From Candidatus Micrarchaeaceae archaeon (GTDB taxonomy: Archaea; Micrarchaeota; Micrarchaeia; Micrarchaeales; Micrarchaeaceae), in NCBI GenBank assembly GCA_027310535.1, contig DAIDAQ010000033.1:1-24526 (forward strand): a DNA stretch of 24,526 nucleotides, written 5' to 3'. How positions within the stretch are numbered: the stretch's first letter is position 1; each line of letters begins with the position of its first letter. Shown piece after piece: positions 19,743 through 24,526 of the stretch. Position numbers and translations under genes: made by a program. A model generated the notes under the pieces. It was not told the DNA's origin and ran no database searches. It saw nothing but the letters and a program-made list of their open reading frames with translations.

Positions 19743-20201
19743 ATGCCCTATGAGGATGCGATACTTGTCAAGGTGGATAGAACAACCAAAGAGAGGATGA
19801 AGGCAATGGACGGCAACTGGTCCGAGCTGATACGCTAGTTCATAAAGAAGGAGCTGGGAAGGCGGACGAACGTCGCCAAGGCCGAGAGGCTGTGAGCCAA
19901 GCTGTTCAGGTCTGCTAAAGGAGCAGAAAGTGCAGATGTTATACGAAAGATGAGGGATTCCAGATATGGACCAAGTGGTGCTTACGCCAGTGTCATAGCG
20001 AAGCTGTTCTTGGGCGAAGACGGTTCGGACATTGCAATCAGGATGAAAGGCAGGCACGTGTACGGCGCAATTGAGGTGATGGCACCTTCCCTGGTACTTT
20101 ATGAACTGATAAATGTCCTGAAGTTCAAGCGATTTTCGGGTGGCGAGATAAAAATGGCACTTGAAGCGATAAACGGCTATGGTCTCCACTTGTCGAGCTA
20201 G
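19743..20201 (+). pseudogene. Decayed vapBC toxin-antitoxin locus, fused in one frame
   Basis: From the ATG at 19743 one frame reads a VapB-type antitoxin (YEDAILVKVDRTTKERMK, then WSELIR). It is interrupted by TAG (19836-19838), continues FIKKELGRRTNVAKAERL, is interrupted by TGA (19893-19895), and ends VIRKMRDSRYGP. It then runs without stop or start into a PIN-domain VapC: ASVIAKLFLGEDGSDIAI, MAPSLVLYELINVLKF. The first catalytic Asp of the VDAS motif is Tyr here (AYAS, codon at 19983), and VapC stops at 20201, missing the second half with the remaining acidic residues. Both proteins are therefore dead. A TATA-like GTATATACC lies about 23 nt before the ATG, fitting an originally leaderless operon. 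In life VapC cleaves RNA and VapB neutralises it. Confidence 0.8.
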
Positions 20202-20296
20202 ATAGTGCTCTGTTTGGCAGATGCCACGCGGACACCCCAGCGCCAACGCCCGGGCAGTAAAGCCAGGCCTCCTCAGCTAATGGAGCACCGCTAAGC

Positions 20297-20304
20297 CTTT
20301 AAAC
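20297..20304 (+). promoter_or_regulatory. TATA box for a leaderless gene at 20325
   Basis: CTTTAAAC is centred about 25 nt before the ATG at 20325, so transcription should start at or within a base or two of the initiation codon. Confidence 0.5.
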
Positions 20305-20324
20305 CCCGCATATGAATTAATATT

Positions 20325-21017
20325 ATGCGACCCAAGTTCGTAAAGTCTGCCATTGCCGCGCTGCTCTTCTTTTCGCTCAGCGTCTACTTTACTTACTATT
20401 TCCAGGCGACGCTGCGGTACCTTGGCCTAAGCCCTAGCTCCTATTTTGCGCTCTTCATCTCCTCGCCGTTCAACATGAGCACAGAGGGCAATCTGCTCTA
20501 CAACCTCTACCTCCCTGCCGTCCTGATATTCAGCGTTGGCTTTTACCTGAAGAACTTCAACAGGTCCTTCCAGAAAAAGTGCGGCCTGCGCTGGATATTC
20601 ACATTCAGCATTGCAGCAAGCTACGTAAAGTCCTGGCTCTCCTCCCTATATTACATAGGGTATGCGGATTATGGGATATCGCTTGGCACGTCAATAATAA
20701 CACTCTCGTTCCTTGCCGCCTTTGTCATATCACTTGAGGTCTATGTGGAGCACAAGGAGAAGTACGAACACCTCTATGGAAGATTCATGTTTGCCGTGAT
20801 AGCCTCGCTGATAGCGGTGGTTGCCGTCCTCGCCCTGTCATCGTTCTTCCTCCGCACAAACAGCTACGTCGTGCACCTGATCGGCCTGACAGCCTTCATG
20901 GTGATGTTCATCCTTTATTATGAGCGCTCCAACATCAGGAGATTCTGGCTGGATGGGGAAATGGCGCTTCTGTCTGTGAAAAGGCGCGAGAAAGCAGCGC
21001 AGCTGCCAAGCAGATAA
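20325..21017 (+). CDS. Polytopic membrane protein of unknown function
   Basis: This 230-residue protein has about six TM segments: roughly 8-28, 58-77, 90-112, 118-140, 153-175 and 182-200. The C-terminal tail is basic and cytoplasmic (SVKRREKAAQLPSR). An external loop (about 30-57) is aromatic- and Ser-rich. No transporter or enzyme motif was recognised. The start is supported by TATA spacing (leaderless). It stands alone between the vapBC remnant and the surface-protein gene. Confidence 0.6.
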   Translation: MRPKFVKSAIAALLFFSLSVYFTYYFQATLRYLGLSPSSYFALFISSPFNMSTEGNLLYNLYLPAVLIFSVGFYLKNFNRSFQKKCGLRWIFTFSIAASYVKSWLSSLYYIGYADYGISLGTSIITLSFLAAFVISLEVYVEHKEKYEHLYGRFMFAVIASLIAVVAVLALSSFFLRTNSYVVHLIGLTAFMVMFILYYERSNIRRFWLDGEMALLSVKRREKAAQLPSR

Positions 21018-21087
21018 AATAAAACCATCGGCATTGCAGGGCACTGTTGTGTATACAAATAACCAGATTGCGGGCCGTGTCAAAAAC

Positions 21088-21097
21088 AATTAAATAA
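21088..21097 (+). promoter_or_regulatory. TATA box for the surface-protein transcript
   Basis: AATTAAATAA is centred near 21093-21095, predicting a start at about 21118-21122, directly at the ATG of the upstream ORF (21123) and about 80 nt before the surface-protein ATG. Confidence 0.5.
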
Positions 21098-21122
21098 CTT
21101 CCCATCTAATACCTTTTGGAAC

Positions 21123-21206
21123 ATGTGGGTATTGGAAAGCTGTTCTTGCAATGCAGCTTTTGTGCACAAACCATGCGCTTCTGCGCATGAAATGTGGGTA
21201 TCATGA
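21123..21206 (+). CDS. 27-residue leader ORF overlapping the surface-protein start
   Basis: An ATG at the predicted transcription start opens a 27-codon frame beginning MWVLESCSCNAAF and ending HEMWVS. Its TGA stop (21204-21206) overlaps the surface-protein ATG (21203-21205) as ATGA. The same ATGTGGGTAT decamer occurs at its start (21123-21132) and near its end (21192-21201). Within it ATGCGC/GCGCAT (21173-21178, 21183-21188) forms a hairpin just before the main start. It could couple or regulate translation of the abundant surface protein. Expression is not proven by sequence. Confidence 0.4.
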   Translation: MWVLESCSCNAAFVHKPCASAHEMWVS

Positions 21207-23650
21207 AAACAAATAGACTTCTTCTGCCTATAATGGCAGTCGTGTTAGCCGGTGCTCTTATGCCGGCAGTCTCAGCAGCCGTCTTTCCAAAGTATTATAC
21301 AGGTTATACCGCCGGCGGTTATAAAACTGGATCATTCTTTAGATCTATATCTCCAATAACCGCAAGCTATGGTGATGCAAACCTAGCTGAGGTATATAAC
21401 GGGGTACCCCCCACCTCGCTCGATATAAAGCTCTCCCAATCGACAGATAATGGCTATGACCTTGGCTTCTACTTTGATTCTGGAACACTAGGCAGCCTTG
21501 CAGAAAATGGCATCAATATTGCCGGCATAGGTAACTATGGAGTCAACCTGTGGTTCAACACACAAGATTGGACATGGAATAATGACGGCATATTCGTAGA
21601 CTTGGGAACTGACGGAACTTATGGTTTAGGTGTTGGTCCTAGTATGCAGACGGTTGATGGTAGTGCCAAGTTTTATATCACCTCTCCAGGTAAAAACAAG
21701 GAGTACGCAAGTTGCAATGGGAATATTTACTCAATAGCTGAACTTGCAAGCGGTATATGTGCAGGCATTGGCACAAATACGCCAGTTGCAATATGGGTCG
21801 GTGTCGGGCCACTAGGCTCAAGTGGCAGCGTTTCCGCCTCTATACCTATAAACCCCAAGTTGGTTTTCTATGGAATTGCAAACGTGATCAACGATGCGGA
21901 CAGCGGATACAATCCCTACAACGGAAACAATATTTGGGCAGTGGACAGTCTTACAAGGACAATAAAAGTATGGCAAACTGGTGTGAACAGTTTCTTCGCA
22001 GATGTTAGTGATGTCGGAACCGCAAACGTGATTGCGGGTCAGATGAGCCCTGGCAGCAAGGCTGTAGTTGAACCGGTCAGCGGCCTCGCCACTATAACCG
22101 GGAAACAGAACGTCGCCTTCACCGCGGATTCCGCCTCACAGGATGCACCACTCTTCGGCTCGCCGATATCTGTGTACGACATGCAGATGAACAGCGGAAC
22201 TGGTTATTACTTCAGTAACGGTGCAATCTCCGAGTACTTCCCAGGTATATCCAACGTCCAGTCAGGCTACAATGGGTTCAACTACCGTTATGTCTACAAC
22301 GGGATATACGGTGGAACGCAAACTTGGGTGGACTCAAACCTTGTTTCACGGGAAAACAGCGATGACATAGTCGTCCCAATACCAGTCGTCATATCTGGTA
22401 AATCTGCTTATGATGCAGGTCAGCAGATAACACTTACTGCGACAGTGACCGATTATGGCTCAAGTGTAATTTCATACCAGTGGTACAATGACGGTAAGGC
22501 GATTGATGGTGCCACATCAGCCACTTATACCGCAGCTGCTGGCACGGCAGGTACGTTCAACTACTATGTTTCCGTAACAGATTCGAATAATGCATTAGGC
22601 AACTCTGCAAATTATCCTGTAGGAGTAAACGATGCGCCGTCTATAACACTTTCAGCAGAGAACAGCATCATAAACCTTGGGCAGAGTGTAACATTCTCCT
22701 CTAATATAATAGGAGGCACAGACCCATTTACAGTTAGCCTGATCTATAAAACTAGTGTAGTGGGAAATGTTGTGGGTAGGAATGATAGGAATGTGGTATG
22801 GACATACACACCCAGTGATGTAGGCACGCTTTCATTTTCCGCAAATGCTGTAGACACTGCGGGAACGCCAGTGGAGTTTAATGCGCCTGCTTCAATAACA
22901 GTCAAGCCTGTCTTTAACGGCGACTCAACTGCCTCGGTCAACATACCGGCAAATGTGCCGCTTGATATATCATTCAAGCCCGCGGATACAATAGTTTCTA
23001 TAACCTCTGCAACTGGGGCAACCGCAACAGTGGCCATCAGCGATGTAACAGCCTCGACAAGCAATATGCCAGTCAATGCATCAACAGCTTTCACAAAACT
23101 GTCAGTGCTTGACATAAGCATAAGCCCCAACACAGTCAATACGATAGTTTCAATGGGACTCGGGTCAGCGTGTGGCAGCAATGTGGCCCCATACAAGCTA
23201 TACAACGACGGCACCTGGGTTGAGCTGCCGTTCGCTGTCAACTCGATAACATGCACAATATCTTTTAGCATACCTCCAGACCCTGTTGTTGGGTTGTTCA
23301 GTTACGTTGTGACCCCACAGGGCAGGGCTCCGAGCAACGGTGGCGGAGGCGGGCCAACACCGGTCAGCAGCCCAACAACGAACAGCACTGTTACAACAAC
23401 CAGCGTTCCTATCACGACAACAGTGCCGCTTGCGCAGCCTTCGACAGCACCCACGACCACGACGGTGCCTCAAAGTCCTGTCGTGCAGCAGCCCACGCCC
23501 CCGCCAAGCTCTGCAACGCCAGCATCAGGTAGCTCAGATTATACCACAGCAGCAGCTGTGATACTGCTCGCAGCTGTAGCCGGTATCCTCGTTTACTTCC
23601 AGTTCATGAGGAACAGAGGCAGCGCAGCAGCAGGGAGGGCAAGAAAGTGA
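21203..23650 (+). CDS. Large anchored surface (S-layer-like) protein
   Basis: This protein of about 815 residues has a signal peptide (about 1-26, ending PAVSA). A unique N-terminal domain (about 27-390) is rich in Gly, Tyr, Asn and Asp, with motifs such as NNDGIFVDLGTDGTYGLG. Two Ig/PKD-like domains lie at about 390-560 (ITLTATVTDYGSSVISYQWY; SITLSAENSIINLGQSVTFS). A further beta domain (about 565-705) is followed by a long Thr/Pro/Ser stalk (about 710-780) and a C-terminal TM anchor with a basic end. The stalk is probably O-glycosylated. The layout suggests a main cell-surface or S-layer component. The start is ATG 21203, or GTG 21194, which adds three residues. Base composition is more AT-rich than in 4400-20000. 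Confidence 0.75.
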   Translation: MKTNRLLLPIMAVVLAGALMPAVSAAVFPKYYTGYTAGGYKTGSFFRSISPITASYGDANLAEVYNGVPPTSLDIKLSQSTDNGYDLGFYFDSGTLGSLAENGINIAGIGNYGVNLWFNTQDWTWNNDGIFVDLGTDGTYGLGVGPSMQTVDGSAKFYITSPGKNKEYASCNGNIYSIAELASGICAGIGTNTPVAIWVGVGPLGSSGSVSASIPINPKLVFYGIANVINDADSGYNPYNGNNIWAVDSLTRTIKVWQTGVNSFFADVSDVGTANVIAGQMSPGSKAVVEPVSGLATITGKQNVAFTADSASQDAPLFGSPISVYDMQMNSGTGYYFSNGAISEYFPGISNVQSGYNGFNYRYVYNGIYGGTQTWVDSNLVSRENSDDIVVPIPVVISGKSAYDAGQQITLTATVTDYGSSVISYQWYNDGKAIDGATSATYTAAAGTAGTFNYYVSVTDSNNALGNSANYPVGVNDAPSITLSAENSIINLGQSVTFSSNIIGGTDPFTVSLIYKTSVVGNVVGRNDRNVVWTYTPSDVGTLSFSANAVDTAGTPVEFNAPASITVKPVFNGDSTASVNIPANVPLDISFKPADTIVSITSATGATATVAISDVTASTSNMPVNASTAFTKLSVLDISISPNTVNTIVSMGLGSACGSNVAPYKLYNDGTWVELPFAVNSITCTISFSIPPDPVVGLFSYVVTPQGRAPSNGGGGGPTPVSSPTTNSTVTTTSVPITTTVPLAQPSTAPTTTTVPQSPVVQQPTPPPSSATPASGSSDYTTAAAVILLAAVAGILVYFQFMRNRGSAAAGRARK

Positions 23651-23792
23651 GTCTTCACTCTTGGGGTTAAAATTAATTGGGTACAAACGAACTCCGGCCT
23701 GTTCGGGCGGCTCTATAAGCCTTGCATGGCACCATTATGTAGGAGGAGCAAGGCCATGCGCGATTCCTAGGGTGATAGCTGTCAGGCAGGGG

Positions 23793-24326
23793 CTACTCCC
23801 TCCTCAATTGGGTGAGGCAGACAGGTTTGGCTATATTGCAAGGCTTAGCGTTTAGGAACCTTGCAACAGCAAGCGGGTTCAGCGCTATAGCCGCCCTTGG
23901 GTCGCCTGAACTCAGCCCCACCAGCTTGTTATCGAAGAGCGATTCATCCATATAAAACTTGACGTTTAAGCAGTCAGCGACAAGCTTCAGGGGCGAGACT
24001 GCGCCCTCTGTAATGTTATAAGAACCGAGCTCCTCCTTGTTGAGGAGCTGGAAGGCGCACTTTGATTCGCGCCTTGCTTGCTTCAGCCTTACGATGCTGT
24101 CTTGCGGTACAAGCATCGCATGGAGAGTATCTGAGCAGTCCTTTCCCAAAACACATTTTACCACTTGAGATTGGCTTATGTTGAATATGCCTGCGATCTC
24201 ATCCATCTTGATGTCAGAATATTTGCTCGCCACCAAACAGAACTCGATATTTTTCTCCTCCAGGAGAAGGCAGATCCCTCTTGTGCTGTCCCTGACGGTT
24301 AGCTCTGATTTCTTTTCCATGCGCAT
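23793..24326 (-). CDS. YbaK/ProX-type aminoacyl-tRNA deacylase-like protein
   Basis: This 177-residue protein matches the YbaK/prolyl-tRNA-synthetase-associated fold: EIAGIFNISQSQVVKCVLGK contains the conserved Lys after QVV, followed by HAMLVPQDSIVRL, and then ITEGAVSPLKLV, the G-x-V-S-P motif. Such enzymes hydrolyse mischarged tRNAs or related aminoacyl esters in the cytoplasm. The ATG at 24324-24326 (or 24318-24320) is preferred because the longer frame to 24392 would include the TATA box. The SD is weak (GAAGTG). The gene is convergent with the surface-protein gene; the 142-base gap between them holds imperfect inverted repeats but no gene. Confidence 0.75.
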   Translation of the reverse strand: MRMEKKSELTVRDSTRGICLLLEEKNIEFCLVASKYSDIKMDEIAGIFNISQSQVVKCVLGKDCSDTLHAMLVPQDSIVRLKQARRESKCAFQLLNKEELGSYNITEGAVSPLKLVADCLNVKFYMDESLFDNKLVGLSSGDPRAAIALNPLAVARFLNAKPCNIAKPVCLTQLRRE

Positions 24327-24370
24327 GCACTTCGCTGGGCTAAAACTTACATACTCACATAACTGGAAAT

Positions 24371-24380
24371 TATATATAAA
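24371..24380 (-). promoter_or_regulatory. TATA box of the deacylase-like gene
   Basis: TTTATATATA on the minus strand is a strong TATA box, about 50 nt before the ATG at 24326, predicting a start near 24350. Confidence 0.55.
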
Positions 24381-24401
24381 GCTATCGTTCAATGGAAGTT
24401 T

Positions 24402-24415
24402 GGGGCAAAAGCCCC
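24402..24415 (-). terminator. Hairpin terminator after the partial gene at the right edge
   Basis: GGGGC/GCCCC form a perfect 5-bp stem around an AAAA/TTTT loop, 17 bases after the stop of the partial minus-strand gene and just before the deacylase promoter. There is no long T-run after it. Confidence 0.4.
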
Positions 24416-24431
24416 TAATCCTACTTAACAG

Positions 24432-24526
24432 TTAGGCAGACTTCTTTTCCGATATGCTCCTCAGGGTAGCATGGCAGTCAGCCCCAGCCGTGTTTGTGCA
24501 CCCCTTTAACAACCCTTCCAGAGGGG
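24432..24526 (-). CDS. Partial CDS, C-terminal 30 residues of an unrecognised protein
   Basis: A minus-strand frame enters from the right edge and ends at TAA (24432-24434). The visible residues include LEGLLKGCTNTAGADCHATL and end SEKKSA. They are protein-like, with two cysteines and a His, and a hairpin follows the stop. The 5' end is outside the window. Too little is visible to name a family. Confidence 0.4.
   Translation of the reverse strand, partial: PLEGLLKGCTNTAGADCHATLRSISEKKSA

Noticed and set aside
19743..20201. Stop-codon recoding (TAG as pyrrolysine, TGA read through) in vapBC
   Set aside because: Two different stops plus loss of the catalytic Asp and of the toxin C-terminus are better explained by gene decay; no recoding signal is visible.
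23651..23792. Short frames and inverted repeats (GCCTTGC/GCAAGGC and GCATGGC/GCCATGC) between the surface protein and deacylase genes
   Set aside because: The paired blocks are in swapped order, so they do not form one long stem, and no frame there is protein-like; it is treated as a convergent intergenic spacer.
411..24422. 11-base inverted match (AGGATTAGGGG at 411-421, its complement at 24412-24422) near both window ends
   Set aside because: Many matches of this length are expected by chance in a window this size, and the right copy overlaps a terminator hairpin; no flanking repeat or duplication supports an element boundary.
1..24526. CRISPR array or complete insertion sequence
   Set aside because: No regularly spaced repeats, Cas genes or intact transposase with terminal inverted repeats were seen.

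Overview
The window looks archaeal, probably a DPANN lineage of the Micrarchaeota/ARMAN type (inferred). Evidence: a zinc-ribbon ribosomal protein eL40, a cyclic 2,3-diphosphoglycerate synthetase-type P-loop protein, a geranylgeranyl-reductase-type flavoprotein, TATA-box promoters about 25 nt before leaderless or near-leaderless genes, GGTGATC-type Shine-Dalgarno (SD) sites, and a tRNA-Thr without an encoded CCA. No rRNA, CRISPR array or complete insertion sequence was seen.

Layout. (1) 1-4400, AT-richer and accessory-looking: a broken tyrosine recombinase meeting a minus-strand gene start, a minus-strand blue-copper protein with a cysteine-containing membrane partner, a gap of about 680 bases with scattered TATA boxes, a flavoprotein reductase, and small gene fragments. 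(2) 4404-7757: cpgS-like gene, then three RCK/TrkA-N genes in a row; two carry a channel domain whose selectivity filter departs from the K+ consensus. A hairpin-plus-T-run terminator closes the block. (3) 7835-12216: six tightly packed plus-strand genes that read as a minimal type IV secretion or Ced-like apparatus: VirB2-like pilin, VirB6/CedA-like polytopic protein, PrgI/VirB3-like hairpin fused to a VirB4 N-terminal-like domain, HerA/VirB4 ATPase, and two unrecognised proteins. (4) 12345-14903: M1 aminopeptidase whose N-terminus and SD imply an AUA start codon. (5) 14936-17761: an unrecognised protein, a minus-strand operon of eL40, a small winged-helix protein and a possible DUF2666 protein, a small membrane protein, and a minus-strand pair for a two-TM protein and a secreted anchored protein. 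(6) 18001-24526: Wzx-type flippase behind a promoter flanked by palindromes, tRNA-Thr(TGT), a decayed vapBC locus, a polytopic membrane protein, a large anchored surface protein preceded by a 27-codon upstream ORF that overlaps its start, a YbaK-type deacylase, and the 3' end of another gene.

How it fits together. The most interesting block is 5763-12216: an ion-channel/RCK array directly followed by a compact DNA-transfer-like membrane machine. The flippase, the two anchored surface proteins and the small membrane proteins suggest that 16600-23650 is largely concerned with the cell envelope. The recombinase fragment and dead vapBC show past mobile-element traffic at both ends. Function calls rest on motifs read by eye; no database search was possible.
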